The position numbers were made by a program, and so were the translations under genes. A stretch of 51,395 nt of DNA. Origin: Planctomycetaceae bacterium (lineage in GTDB: Bacteria > Planctomycetota > Planctomycetia > Planctomycetales > Planctomycetaceae). The DNA is taken from the NCBI GenBank assembly GCA_021732995.1, contig JAKFWA010000039.1, positions 1 through 51,395 on the forward strand, in the 5' to 3' direction. Shown here piece after piece: positions 9,019 through 18,485 of this stretch; the first letter of the stretch is position 1, and each line of letters opens with the position of its first letter. The notes below the pieces were generated by a model. That model was not told the origin of the DNA, searched no databases, and was given only the letters and a program-made list of their open reading frames with translations.

Positions 9019-9405
9019 TCAACTGTTTTCCCGGCTGAGGACGAACTCGCTGAACCGCTTGCTGGCTTCGGAAGAATCCAGCATCGATTCAAACAGCTTC
9101 ACCATCACCTGTTGAAACCGCGGGCGGCACACCGAATAGTAGTTGTGCTTTCCATCGCGGCGAACTTTGAGGAGTTGAGCCGACTTCAGCAACGCCAGAT
9201 GATGGCTCACGGCAGGCTGGCTCTGGTTGAGGCGTTCGCACAGCTCGGTGACGTTCAATTCAGGCTGGCTCATGAGATAGAACACGATCTTCAGACGGCT
9301 GCCGTCGGCCAGCATCTTGCAGACATTGGTGATGTCCGACTGGAGTTCTGGAGTAAGCTCTGGGAACGCCTCGTACAGTGCTGGGGCATCCAACGTCGCG
9401 ATCAT
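9019..9405 (-). CDS. ArsR-family winged-helix transcriptional regulator
   Basis: 128 residues. The winged-helix domain spans about 22-105, with KMLADGSRLKIVFYL, the recognition helix ELCERLNQSQPAVSHHLALLK and the wing LLKVRRDGKHNYYSV. These are hallmarks of ArsR/SmtB repressors. The classic metal-binding ELCVC box is not present (it reads VTELCERLNQ), so the signal may not be a metal. It is transcribed away from the SGNH hydrolase gene at 9543, and its operator may lie in the 137-base shared upstream region. Its likely targets are itself, the STAS gene or the hydrolase gene. Confidence 0.9.
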   Translation of the reverse strand: MIATLDAPALYEAFPELTPELQSDITNVCKMLADGSRLKIVFYLMSQPELNVTELCERLNQSQPAVSHHLALLKSAQLLKVRRDGKHNYYSVCRPRFQQVMVKLFESMLDSSEASKRFSEFVLSRENS

Positions 9406-9542
9406 TTTGTGCTCTATTCGTTAGCTGAGAGGAATTGACCGGCAGCGCTCAGGCCAGATCTGGCCCGACTCGCCCAATCAAAGTGGCGGGACTCTACGGG
9501 CGACGCATCAATCATCACTAGGATATTTTTCGGTAACATTTC

Positions 9543-10748
9543 ATGTTTTTGCGTCATAAGAGTTCGACAACCGGTCGTTCTCAGAAGAGGAAATGGACGC
9601 TGCGGGCGCTCGTTCTCGCTTTCAGTCTGTCGATTGGCCTCGGAATGGCTGAGATCTTGCTGCGGATCGCAGGCATTTCGAATCCACACATGTACGAATC
9701 CGATCGCTTCTGTTCATACAAGCTATTTAGAGGCTTGCAAGGTTACTGCGGAAAAGAAGGCGCCGCTCACATTAAAGTGAACAGCTTCGGATTCCGGGAC
9801 CGCGAATGGACCATCCCGAAGCCACCAGGAGTGTACCGCATCGCTGTGATCGGCGATTCCTACATCGAAGCCGCGCAAGTCGAACGCGAGCAAATGTTTG
9901 GAGCACAATTAGAGCAATTGCTGAACGCCTCGCGGCAGGCAGATCAGCCGATCATCGAGGTCCTGAACTTCGGCGTTTCCGGCTGGGGCACGGCTCAGGC
10001 ACTTCAAGCGCTGCGACATCATGTCTGGCAGTTCGACCCGGACTTTGTCCTGCTGGCTTTCACATCGGGGAACGACGTCAGAAACAACTCGCGCGAGTTG
10101 GAATCCACCGACTGCCGCCCGTTCTTCGACGTCGTTGATGGTGAGCTGAAGCTCGATGACCGTTTTCAACAGCACCCGATGTACCTCTACGGGCAACTGC
10201 CATCGACCCGCGTGAAGGCTCATATCATCAACAGCTCGCGTTTGCTGCAGGTGGTGCAGCGCGTACGGCAGATCTGGGCGGAACAACGCCAACCAGCACC
10301 CGACCCGCAAAAGCAGGAAGCGGGACTCGACGACGAAGCTCTGCGCGCTCCGGTCAGCCCGGAATGGCGCGCCGCCTGGGACATCACGGACCGGTTGCTG
10401 GTGGAAATGAACCGCGAGGTCACCAGTCGCGGCAAACACTTTGCCGTGATGACCGTCACCAGTGGGGTGCAGGTTCACCCTGACCCTGAGGTCCGAGCCG
10501 CCGCCGCGGAGAAACAAGGTGTCACAGATCTGCTCTACCCCGACCGCCACCTGGAGACGCTGGCGAAGGACGCCGGCTTTACACCCATCCTGCTGACCGA
10601 GCCGTTCGCCGCCTGGGCGACGGAACACAAAGCGTTCTTGCACGGCTTCAGTAATACCGCACTCGGTACCGGCCACTGGAATGCTGCCGGCCACCATCAG
10701 GCTGCAGAGATTGCCGCCGATGCGGTGCGGCCCCTGATACACAAATAG
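9543..10748 (+). CDS. Membrane-anchored SGNH/GDSL-family hydrolase
   Basis: 401 residues. A basic N-terminus and a transmembrane segment (about 22-42) anchor a large extracytoplasmic domain. The GDS nucleophile motif is in AVIGDSYIEAAQV (Ser106), Gly and Asn blocks follow in LNFGVSGWGTAQ and FTSGNDVRNNS, and the C-terminal block GTGHWNAAGH (His378) holds the expected catalytic histidine. The usual aspartate a few residues before this His is not obvious, since the block has Gly-Thr-Gly. These enzymes remove acyl groups from polysaccharides or lipids. The gene converges on the DUF1501 gene with only 15 bases between the stops. Confidence 0.85.
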   Translation: MFLRHKSSTTGRSQKRKWTLRALVLAFSLSIGLGMAEILLRIAGISNPHMYESDRFCSYKLFRGLQGYCGKEGAAHIKVNSFGFRDREWTIPKPPGVYRIAVIGDSYIEAAQVEREQMFGAQLEQLLNASRQADQPIIEVLNFGVSGWGTAQALQALRHHVWQFDPDFVLLAFTSGNDVRNNSRELESTDCRPFFDVVDGELKLDDRFQQHPMYLYGQLPSTRVKAHIINSSRLLQVVQRVRQIWAEQRQPAPDPQKQEAGLDDEALRAPVSPEWRAAWDITDRLLVEMNREVTSRGKHFAVMTVTSGVQVHPDPEVRAAAAEKQGVTDLLYPDRHLETLAKDAGFTPILLTEPFAAWATEHKAFLHGFSNTALGTGHWNAAGHHQAAEIAADAVRPLIHK

Positions 10749-10763
10749 CTCAAGGCAACAAAT

Positions 10764-12227
10764 TCACGACAGTAATTCTCGAACGACCTGCTGATGTTCA
10801 ACACCGGTCAGGCGCTGGTCGAGTCCCTGGAAGCGATACGTGAAGCGTTCATGGTCAATGCCGAGGCAATGCAGCAGCGTAGCATTCAGGTCGTTCAGGT
10901 GACAGGGCTTGTCGACGACATTGTAACTGAAGTCGTCGGTCTCACCGTACACGATACCGCCCTTGATACCGCCGCCGGCCGCCCACATACAGAAATTGCG
11001 AGGATGATGGTCGCGACCGTAATTATCTTTGGTCAATGTACCCTGCGAATACACCGTGCGACCAAACTCACCGCCCCACACAACGAGAGTATTGTCCAGC
11101 AAACCGCGTTGCTTGAGGTCGTGCAGCAGGGCCGCCGTAGGTTGATCGGTGTCGGCACATTGCAGCCGGATTTCACTGGGCAACTGGCCGTGCTGATCCC
11201 AGCCGCGATGCAACACTTGCACCACGCGCACACCGCGTTCAATCATGCGGCGAGCCAGCAGCGCACTTGCGGCAAACGTGCCCGGTTTCGTGACATCAGG
11301 GCCATACATATCAAGCGTGGCTTGCGATTCACCCGACAGATCGACCAATTCAGGGACGCTGCTCTGCATGCGAAACGCCATTTCATATTGCGTCATGCGA
11401 GTCAGCGTTTCGGGGTCCGCGAAACGGTCGAAGGTGCGCTGATTGAGCTGCCCCAGAGTATCAAGCATCGCGCGGCGGTTACGCTCATCAACGCCGTCCG
11501 GATTTTGAATATAGAGCACGGGGTCGCCCACGCTTCGCAGCGCGACGCCAGTATATTTTGAAGCCAGAAATCCGCTGCTCCACATACGCGTAAATAATGC
11601 CTGCGCGGCATTTTTGGACTTCCAGTTCGGCGTCAATACGACGAACGCCGGCAGGTCGTTCGTGACCGCTCCCAAACCATACCCCAACCACGAACCAATA
11701 CTCGGCTTGCCGGGGACTTCGCTGCCGGTCATCACATAAGTGCAGGCGGGGTCATGATTGATAGCATTGGTCTGCACGGACCGCACAACCGCGATGTCGT
11801 CCACGTGCTTCGCGGTATGCGGCAACAGTTCGCTGATCCACGTACCGCTGCGACCGTGTTGAGCAAACTTGAACGCCGACGGCGCGACGGGAAAACGCTT
11901 CTGACCACTGGTCATCGTTGTAATACGCTGACCGTTACGAATGCTGTCTGGCAGGTCCTTGTCAAAATACTCGCCGAGCTTTGGCTTATGGTCCCAGAGG
12001 TCCAGTTGCGAAGGGCCTCCGTTCATATGCAGGTAAATCAGCGACTTGGCCTTTGGCGGAAAGTGCGGCAGGTCCGCCAGGCCCGGCTGCACGCGTTCGG
12101 CGGCACTGGCCGACTGCAGCAATTGCGGAGCCAGCATGGCCAGGCCGATGCCGCCCATCCGCAGGCCGGTGCTGCCAAAGAACTGCCGTCGATTCAGTCC
12201 CGCCAGATGCTCGCAGAATGGATTCAT
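10764..12227 (-). CDS. DUF1501 secreted sulfatase-like protein
   Basis: 487 residues from the ATG at 12227. That start gives the usual planctomycete opening [18 protein letters not shown]; two ATG codons further upstream in the frame give no such match. The RRQFFG sequence followed by a hydrophobic stretch resembles a Tat signal. DUF1501 blocks are clear: [26 protein letters not shown] and [21 protein letters not shown]. The family belongs to the alkaline phosphatase/sulfatase superfamily, but its reaction is not established. In planctomycetes it is normally encoded next to a DUF1549/DUF1553 cytochrome-like partner. No such gene lies in this window, so this copy is an orphan. Confidence 0.95.
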   Translation of the reverse strand: MNPFCEHLAGLNRRQFFGSTGLRMGGIGLAMLAPQLLQSASAAERVQPGLADLPHFPPKAKSLIYLHMNGGPSQLDLWDHKPKLGEYFDKDLPDSIRNGQRITTMTSGQKRFPVAPSAFKFAQHGRSGTWISELLPHTAKHVDDIAVVRSVQTNAINHDPACTYVMTGSEVPGKPSIGSWLGYGLGAVTNDLPAFVVLTPNWKSKNAAQALFTRMWSSGFLASKYTGVALRSVGDPVLYIQNPDGVDERNRRAMLDTLGQLNQRTFDRFADPETLTRMTQYEMAFRMQSSVPELVDLSGESQATLDMYGPDVTKPGTFAASALLARRMIERGVRVVQVLHRGWDQHGQLPSEIRLQCADTDQPTAALLHDLKQRGLLDNTLVVWGGEFGRTVYSQGTLTKDNYGRDHHPRNFCMWAAGGGIKGGIVYGETDDFSYNVVDKPCHLNDLNATLLHCLGIDHERFTYRFQGLDQRLTGVEHQQVVRELLS

Positions 12228-12471
12228 CGCCATCGCCTCAGTAACGCCGAAGGTTGGATTCAAGCTGCAATCTTCCGCGCGAGTCGCGTCACATTCAAGC
12301 CGAAGTCACGACGCCCCGCCGCTCCGGCAGCGTGATTTTGAGGCCACTGGCAAGATTTCCGGATTTCCGCGTGACATTCGGCGGTAATCGGGCCCTTCGA
12401 TAGTATGGGCTCGCGACGGATGGGGCGTTGCGAGAATTGTGGCCTGTTTCGCGGCTTCGCCGGAGTCATCC

Positions 12472-15400
12472 ATGAACCTGCCCGCTGACAATCGACCTGC
12501 TCAGCAGAATCCTGTTGATGCCGCCGGTATGGATCTGGATGCCACGCGGTCCATTTCGTCGGACGATCAGGCGTCGCGACTGGCCCACGTGCTTGACGAG
12601 TACCTCGCGGAGCTGCAGGCCGGTCGGCACCCGGATCGGCAACAAATTCTGGCCGAACATCCCGACCTGGTGGATCAACTGGCAAGTTGCTTTTCGGGCA
12701 TCGAGTTCATTCATCGAGCTTCCGCTCCGAAGGCGGTGGCTGGCGGACTGACTCAGTTGGGTGACTTTCGCATCGTGCGCGAAATCGGTCGCGGCGGCAT
12801 GGGTGTCGTTTACGAAGCCGAGCAGATCTCACTGAAGCGGCGCGTCGCTCTAAAAGTGCTGCGCTACGGAGCCGCCGCCGACAGCGAAGCGATGCAGCGT
12901 TTCCAGCGCGAGGCCGAGACCGTCGCCGGGCTGCATCACACCAACATCGTGCCGATCTTCGCGATCGGCTGTGAGAACGGCGTGAATTACTACGCCATGC
13001 AATTCATCGAAGGCCAAAGCCTGGCAGAAGTGAATAGTGCCGTCTTGAAGGCCTTAGGTCCCTTTGGTCCTTTAAGTCCCTTGGACGAAAAAGGACCAAA
13101 GGGACCAAATGGACCTGAGGAAACTAACCCCGATACCGCCGTGGCCAATTGGAGCCTACAAGCTGCGGAAGCATTAGCCCACGCGCACCAGCGCGGGGTT
13201 ATTCATCGCGATATCAAACCGTCGAACCTGATTCTTGATCCTGATGGTCGCATCTGGCTGACGGACTTCGGGCTGGCGAAGCGGATCGACGATGTGTCGC
13301 TCAGCATGGCGGGCGCGATTCTGGGCACTCCGCGTTACATGTCGCCCGAGCAAGCCTCTGCCGCAAAGAATCCGATCGATCATCGCACAGATATCTATAG
13401 TCTCGGTGCCACGTTGTATGAGTTGGCCACGGGCAGGCCCTTGTTTGAAGCAGACTCAGCTCACGCGGTGATTTCACAGATTCTGACTACTGAACCCGCA
13501 GCACCGCGACTGGTTCGTCCGAACCTGCCGCGCGATCTGGAAACCATCATCCTGAAGTGCCTCGCCAAGGGAGCCGAACAGCGGTATGCGACGGCTCAGG
13601 CTTTGGCCGATGACCTGCGAGCGTTCGTTGAAGGCCGCCCGATCCGTGCCCGGCGAGCAACCTTGGCCGAGCAAGCCGCACGCTGGCTGAAACAACAGAA
13701 GCGCAGCGTCGGTGTCGCGGCGACAACCGTCGCGACCACTCTGTTCGTGCTGGTGGGTAGTCTGATCGCATGGCAGGCGCATTCGCAGGCTCAGTTGGGC
13801 TACCTGACACTCGAAACGCCGCGCGACGCGAACCTGCACGCCGACGTTGCTCAGGTGATGACACTCGACAACGAACTGGTTGGTTCACCGTTCACGTTGC
13901 CGACTAAAGAACCGCTGCCACTGTCCGCAGGTGCTTACCGGTTGCGTCTCACCGCGCCGTCTAAGTTAAGCCGCGACTATTTATTCGACGTCAGCGCCGG
14001 CCAGCAGTTCAAGCTTGATGTTGGCCTGAAGAACGAAATCGTGGGGCATCCCATTACTTTGAAGTCGCCTGTGGGAGTTAACTTTAGGTCCTTTAAGTCC
14101 CTTTCGTCCTTTGATAACGAGAAGGGACTTAAAGGACCTAAGGAAAACAACAACAATAACAACACGCCGCGGCTATTTGTTGGTCCGCAGGATGCCAACC
14201 GGCCGACGATGCGGTGCTATGTGGCGAACGCTCAACCGGGTTGGAAACCTGATGGCACGCGTGAAGCGGAAGTCACGCCATTGTGGGAAGCGGACTGGAG
14301 CGTGAACTCGCCGCTGGTGAAGCCCCTTCTTGATGACAACAACAATGAGAACGCCTGGAAGCTGTTGCTGAGATGGTTCGAACCGTGGTGGCAGGTCAAC
14401 GGTCAACCGCCGCAACTGATTCAGCCGATGTGCGATCTCGATGGCGATGGCATTTACGATCCAATCTGGCGAGGTCCCCGAACCAACCGGCAAGGTCCGC
14501 CGCATCCGCTGCAGACTTCGGTACCGCTGGCCGAACTGGTTGCGGCATCGGGCAAGGACGGTCGGCCGTTGTGGTGGTATCGTGCTCAGGACCACAACGG
14601 TAGCGTGGCACAGTTGCTCGGCGAGCCGGTGCTAAGTCTCGACGATCCCGCGCAGCCGAAGCTGCTGGTCTCACAGCGAACTGCCGGCGCCGTCTGGATC
14701 GAAGCCTTTGATGCGCGCTCTGGAAAGTCGCTGTGGAAGTTCGAGTTGCCGCAGCCGACTGGCATGGTCAATCAAGCGGTGCAGAACGAGGCTCTGTTAG
14801 AGATCGCTCCCACCCCCGGCGACCTGGAGAGGTCATATGTCATGGCGGCGGCCTCGCGGTTCGTAGTGGCGATTGATGTCGCAACCGGCAAGCCGTTGTG
14901 GGGTCCGCATGATCTCGGCGCCGGGCTGCAGGAGACTCCACGTTTCGCGGACCTTGATGGAGACGGCATCGCGGAAGTGTTGCTCACCGCACAAACGGAT
15001 GGGCGCGGCACGCGCGACAGTGCGTACTCAGTGACTCAAGGCAAAGCGCTGTGGGATATGCCGTCCAGTTTTGGCATCGGCGCGTGGCATTATCAGGAGC
15101 CGCGTCACGTCTGGCCGCTGGCTGCGGATCTGGACGGAGACAACAAGCCCGAGGTCATTCTGCCTGGTATTCGCGAAGAAGGATCAGAAGTCTCAGACGG
15201 CTGTCGCGTGATCAACGGCTTGACGGGCGAAGCCCGCTGGACGCGTCGCATCCCGCGCCGCGCTGGGTTCACTCACTATCGTCCCGAGCAATTCACGATC
15301 GGCCCCGACCTCGACGGCGACGGGCAGCGCGAAGTCATCATGGCGTCGATCCGCAGCGAGTTCCGGCCTCGACTCGCGCGAGAGGCCAACAGCCATCATT

Positions 15401-18219
15401 ACGAAGAGCACGTGCTGTTCGTCGATTGCTTCTCCGGCCGCGATGGGCACAGCCTGTGGTGGCAGCGCGTGCCGCTCGGTCTGACCGATTGGGCCGCGAT
15501 GACGGGAACGATCGGCGAACTGCTGTGGTGGCCCCGTGGGGCACGTTCGGAACGTACCGGTCAAAAGGGCAAGCACTTTGAAAACGTGCTTCGCGAGCCG
15601 CAACTCGTCATCCCGGTTCATCGTCATCCGGATACTCAGTCCGACGGTGGCACGCACTCGCTCTATATATTGTCTGCCGCAACTGGACGGATCGAACACC
15701 AGGCCGACGACATGACGCTGCCGCAGCTCGTCGACTGGAACAGCGACGGTCTGGAAGATTTGTCGGTCTATGTACCGGACGATCCGGTGCGGTTCGCGTC
15801 GCGCGGTTATTGGCCCGAACCCGTCAGCGGCAAGCTGGTCGTGCTGCGAGGTTCACCGCCCGAAGCGTTTCGGCGTCTGGACCACTGGGTTGAAGAGCAG
15901 GACTTCGACGGCGACGGAATTGCGGAACTGTCGCAGCCTATGGGCGGCCGAGGTGTCGACTACTCCGTGCAGATCGCGTCCGGGCGCGATGGTCGAATCA
16001 TCTCGCAGTGGAAAACCGATTGGCCCGAGACTCCGCACACCTTCACGGTGGGCGACCTGCAATCCTTCCCCGCGCCGCTGGGTGATTTCGATGGCGACGG
16101 ACTCGCGGACTTGTTGATCACGCGCGACCTGAGATTCTGGGACATCGAAAGCGACGCGCCCGAGTTCATGAAGAACAAAACGGTGCCGCTGCTGATGCAA
16201 GCGGTCTCCGGCAAGACGGGTCAACGGATCTGGGGTGGCCCACGATGGCAACTACCTGATGGATTACGTCCGGAATCAACGGAACCGCGTTCAGCGGCAT
16301 GGCAAGCTGCGAGGATGAACCAGGTCAGCTCCTCCACGATTCGTGCGGTGGACCTCGAACGCGATGGCCAGCCGGAGCTCCTGATGACCCTGAGGTTGTC
16401 CGGCCAACAGCCCGACAAACAGGGCGGGGTTGCTCCCATCAGTCATCAGGAGATGCAACTCACTCTGATTGATAGTCGTCGCGGAACGGTGCGCTGGTCC
16501 GAACCGTGTACCGAACTGCTCGGCAAAGGCGGCGAGCACCTGTCTACGGTGGCTCAATTGCTGCTCGACGCGTCCGCTGATTTGAATGGAGACGGCACGC
16601 TCGACATCCTGCTGCTCACGGCGACCAAGGCTCCTGATGGCTCTTCTGTTGGCAACATCCAGGCTTACAGCGGCCGCGATGGCAAACCTCTGTGGAAGCC
16701 GGACACGCGACCGTGGGCCTGGTTCAACAGCCATACAGATGGCATCCCGCAAGTCGGTGACCTCGACGGAGATGGTCGCCCTGAAGTGGTGCTGCTGGAA
16801 ACGAAAGAGCCGATGGTTGTGAAAGTCTTGAGTGGTGATACGGGTGAAACGCGGTGGACCTGGAAGGGAGCACTCGCGCCCGGCAGTTCCTTCGACCCGA
16901 GCGTGCTGATCGTGGGCGCTCATCGCACGGCGGCGGCATCAGAGGCTCAAACCGTTGAGGCACCCATGCAGCGGCTGGTGACGGTCACAACCGCTGAGAC
17001 CGGCAACGATCGGTATCTGGTGCTGCTCGATCATGCGGGGCAGGTCGTTGACCGCACGCACTATGGTTCGACCTTGCTGTGGGCTCACGACCTCGACGGT
17101 GACGGGTCTCCGGAGTTGTTACGGTCGGGTAACAACAAGATCACCGCCAGTCGCGGACTGACCGACATGCTGTGGGAATGGTCGCATCCCGCGGAATTCG
17201 GCTACGGCTCTATCACTCGTTTTGACCGCGCCCCCGATGGCCGTGCGATTGCGATCGTGGCCAGCGGTGATGGACTAACCATGTTGGATGGTCCAACTGG
17301 AAAGCCGCTGGGGCGTACCTGGACGAGTGCCAACACCAGACTGACCGAGAACAACCGAGTCGTGGGACTCAATCAACCTCGGCTCGCCGAACCGTTCGAG
17401 AACTCGCGCCTGCTGACTCGAGTCGATAGCGAATCTCCGCTGCTCGGCCACGTTGTTTCGCGAGCCGTGTTGCCAGCAGATGAAGACGGCCGCTACGCAC
17501 CGGGAGGGCGAGGCACCCGCCGGGCGGAACAGGAACAAGCCGGTCGTCTGAAGACTGACTCGCGGGGCTTGGCCGGAGCCTCGCGCGCCCAATCAAGCCC
17601 GATCACGACCGACCCGCGTTTCATTCGCCAGTTACCGTGGGCTCCCTCGCAGGCGGAATGGGCGGCAGGGCAAGCCAAACTGCTGCAACAGGCGGGTCTC
17701 TTCGTGGGTCTGGCGTTCGTCGTCCTGCTGATTCCGTTCTGGCTGATTCGAGCCGGTGTGCGTCGCAAGGACCTGGGTGCCTGGCGCGCCGCGCTGATCG
17801 TGGCCGGAGTCGGTACCTGCACGACATCGCTGCTGGCGTATCGTCCCGACCCGCCGGGAGGCTTCTGGCGCGACAACCCGTGGGTCTTACCTATCGCGAT
17901 GGGTCTCGCCGCTCTGCCCGGACTGGTCTGGCTCGCCACGCTGCTGCGAACTCTCTTCACGGGCCAATGGCGACATCTCACCCGGCTGCTCGTCGGGACC
18001 ACTCTGGCCGCGACGGCACTGGCCGCGTTCCTGCTGTTCATCGACGCCAAACGTATGCCGTCCGAAGCACACTATTCGTGGCACGCCTGGTGGTTCATCC
18101 TCTTATTGAGTGCGCACGCGGTCGGCGCATTACTGGTGCTATGGAATGTGTTGAGTCCCGGAGTTCGCTGGATATGGATGTTCGGTCGGAGGAAGCTGGC
18201 GCGGACACAACTATTATGA
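12472..18219 (+). CDS. Giant Ser/Thr protein kinase fused to FG-GAP repeats and C-terminal membrane domain
   Basis: 1,915 residues from the ATG at 12472. An N-terminal helical segment (about 36-80) is typical of planctomycete kinases. A Hanks kinase domain follows (about 99-388), with GRGGMG, Lys128, HRDIKPSN (Asp247) and DFG (Asp265). A transmembrane helix lies at about 412-434. A long extracytoplasmic region carries about eleven DxDGDG-type calcium-binding FG-GAP/VCBS motifs, for example DLDGDGIYDPI, DLDGDGIAEVLL and DFDGDGLADLLI. The last 180 residues hold about five membrane helices. The layout suggests an envelope sensor with a calcium-binding beta-propeller controlling a cytoplasmic kinase. 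Three palindromic DNA elements lie in frame inside the gene (described separately). An ECF sigma factor gene follows and is a plausible phosphorylation target. Confidence 0.93.
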   Translation: MNLPADNRPAQQNPVDAAGMDLDATRSISSDDQASRLAHVLDEYLAELQAGRHPDRQQILAEHPDLVDQLASCFSGIEFIHRASAPKAVAGGLTQLGDFRIVREIGRGGMGVVYEAEQISLKRRVALKVLRYGAAADSEAMQRFQREAETVAGLHHTNIVPIFAIGCENGVNYYAMQFIEGQSLAEVNSAVLKALGPFGPLSPLDEKGPKGPNGPEETNPDTAVANWSLQAAEALAHAHQRGVIHRDIKPSNLILDPDGRIWLTDFGLAKRIDDVSLSMAGAILGTPRYMSPEQASAAKNPIDHRTDIYSLGATLYELATGRPLFEADSAHAVISQILTTEPAAPRLVRPNLPRDLETIILKCLAKGAEQRYATAQALADDLRAFVEGRPIRARRATLAEQAARWLKQQKRSVGVAATTVATTLFVLVGSLIAWQAHSQAQLGYLTLETPRDANLHADVAQVMTLDNELVGSPFTLPTKEPLPLSAGAYRLRLTAPSKLSRDYLFDVSAGQQFKLDVGLKNEIVGHPITLKSPVGVNFRSFKSLSSFDNEKGLKGPKENNNNNNTPRLFVGPQDANRPTMRCYVANAQPGWKPDGTREAEVTPLWEADWSVNSPLVKPLLDDNNNENAWKLLLRWFEPWWQVNGQPPQLIQPMCDLDGDGIYDPIWRGPRTNRQGPPHPLQTSVPLAELVAASGKDGRPLWWYRAQDHNGSVAQLLGEPVLSLDDPAQPKLLVSQRTAGAVWIEAFDARSGKSLWKFELPQPTGMVNQAVQNEALLEIAPTPGDLERSYVMAAASRFVVAIDVATGKPLWGPHDLGAGLQETPRFADLDGDGIAEVLLTAQTDGRGTRDSAYSVTQGKALWDMPSSFGIGAWHYQEPRHVWPLAADLDGDNKPEVILPGIREEGSEVSDGCRVINGLTGEARWTRRIPRRAGFTHYRPEQFTIGPDLDGDGQREVIMASIRSEFRPRLAREANSHHYEEHVLFVDCFSGRDGHSLWWQRVPLGLTDWAAMTGTIGELLWWPRGARSERTGQKGKHFENVLREPQLVIPVHRHPDTQSDGGTHSLYILSAATGRIEHQADDMTLPQLVDWNSDGLEDLSVYVPDDPVRFASRGYWPEPVSGKLVVLRGSPPEAFRRLDHWVEEQDFDGDGIAELSQPMGGRGVDYSVQIASGRDGRIISQWKTDWPETPHTFTVGDLQSFPAPLGDFDGDGLADLLITRDLRFWDIESDAPEFMKNKTVPLLMQAVSGKTGQRIWGGPRWQLPDGLRPESTEPRSAAWQAARMNQVSSSTIRAVDLERDGQPELLMTLRLSGQQPDKQGGVAPISHQEMQLTLIDSRRGTVRWSEPCTELLGKGGEHLSTVAQLLLDASADLNGDGTLDILLLTATKAPDGSSVGNIQAYSGRDGKPLWKPDTRPWAWFNSHTDGIPQVGDLDGDGRPEVVLLETKEPMVVKVLSGDTGETRWTWKGALAPGSSFDPSVLIVGAHRTAAASEAQTVEAPMQRLVTVTTAETGNDRYLVLLDHAGQVVDRTHYGSTLLWAHDLDGDGSPELLRSGNNKITASRGLTDMLWEWSHPAEFGYGSITRFDRAPDGRAIAIVASGDGLTMLDGPTGKPLGRTWTSANTRLTENNRVVGLNQPRLAEPFENSRLLTRVDSESPLLGHVVSRAVLPADEDGRYAPGGRGTRRAEQEQAGRLKTDSRGLAGASRAQSSPITTDPRFIRQLPWAPSQAEWAAGQAKLLQQAGLFVGLAFVVLLIPFWLIRAGVRRKDLGAWRAALIVAGVGTCTTSLLAYRPDPPGGFWRDNPWVLPIAMGLAALPGLVWLATLLRTLFTGQWRHLTRLLVGTTLAATALAAFLLFIDAKRMPSEAHYSWHAWWFILLLSAHAVGALLVLWNVLSPGVRWIWMFGRRKLARTQLL
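13057..13106. repeat. In-frame palindromic element 1 inside the kinase gene
   Basis: Seventeen-base perfect arms at 13057-13073 and 13090-13106 (ggtccctttggtccttt and its complement) flank a 16-base loop, giving a strong hairpin. It is read in frame as a Gly/Pro/Lys-rich stretch (LGPFGPLSPLDEKGPKGP) in the linker between kinase subdomains V and VIa (residues about 195-213). That place tolerates insertion in the fold. The DNA motif of ggtcc/aaggac units is shared with the element at 14084-14141. Confidence 0.85.
14084..14141. repeat. In-frame palindromic element 2 inside the kinase gene
   Basis: Perfect 20-base arms at 14084-14103 and 14122-14141 flank an 18-base loop. The arms contain aggtcctttaagtccctt, closely related to element 1 at 13057-13106, with the same internal units ggtcc, tttaagtccctt and ggacct. 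It is read in frame as NFRSFKSLSSFDNEKGLKGPK (split by the loop at about residue 547) and is followed by six asparagines. It lies outside the kinase domain, between the transmembrane helix and the FG-GAP region. Confidence 0.87.
17501..17590. repeat. In-frame degenerate copy of the GGGAGGGCGAGGC palindrome inside the kinase gene
   Basis: The left half cgggagggcgaggcacccgc (17501-17520) and right half ggccggagcctcgcgcgccc (17571-17590) resemble, with several substitutions, the two arms of the intergenic palindromes at 25715-25780 and 27108-27178. Here the copy is translated in frame as an Arg/Gly/Ala-rich segment (APGGRGTRRAEQEQAGRL onward) at about residues 1676-1706, between the FG-GAP region and the C-terminal membrane helices. 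The divergence suggests an old insertion. Confidence 0.65.
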
Positions 18220-18264
18220 CAGCGGTGATCGATCAGCTTCGGATGACATTCCCGTGGAAGCTTT

Positions 18265-18444
18265 AAGCTCCCCTCGCCCCAGTAATCTGGGGAGAGGGGC
18301 TGGGGGTGAGGGGTAACAACTTCCAGGTTCGGCCATTGAGTAAGCTGGTCTTAACGATTCTGCCGCGGAACTTGCTCGACGGGCGCATTGCAGACTCCTC
18401 ACCCCCGACCCCTCTCCCCGGCCATACCGGGGCGAGGGGAGCTT
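18265..18444. repeat. Large inverted repeat of the CTCCCCTCGCCCC family
   Basis: A left half at 18265-18314 starts aagctcccctcgcccc, and a right half at 18395-18444 ends ggggcgaggggagctt. They form imperfect inverted repeats of about 50 bases separated by about 80 bases. The whole looks like a non-coding MITE-like element or two solo copies of a dispersed palindrome in opposite orientation. It fills most of the spacer between the kinase stop (18219) and the sigma factor gene (18486). Related copies lie at 31843-31876 and at the right edge of the window. Confidence 0.8.
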
Positions 18445-18485
18445 GTTTCAAGATGTAACTCGTAGTCGATTGTTTCGGAATCAGC

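Noticed and set aside
14940-17140. Regular DxDGDG motifs considered as DNA tandem repeats
   Set aside because: The periodicity is in the protein (FG-GAP/VCBS repeats). The DNA is not repeated closely enough to be a tandem array.
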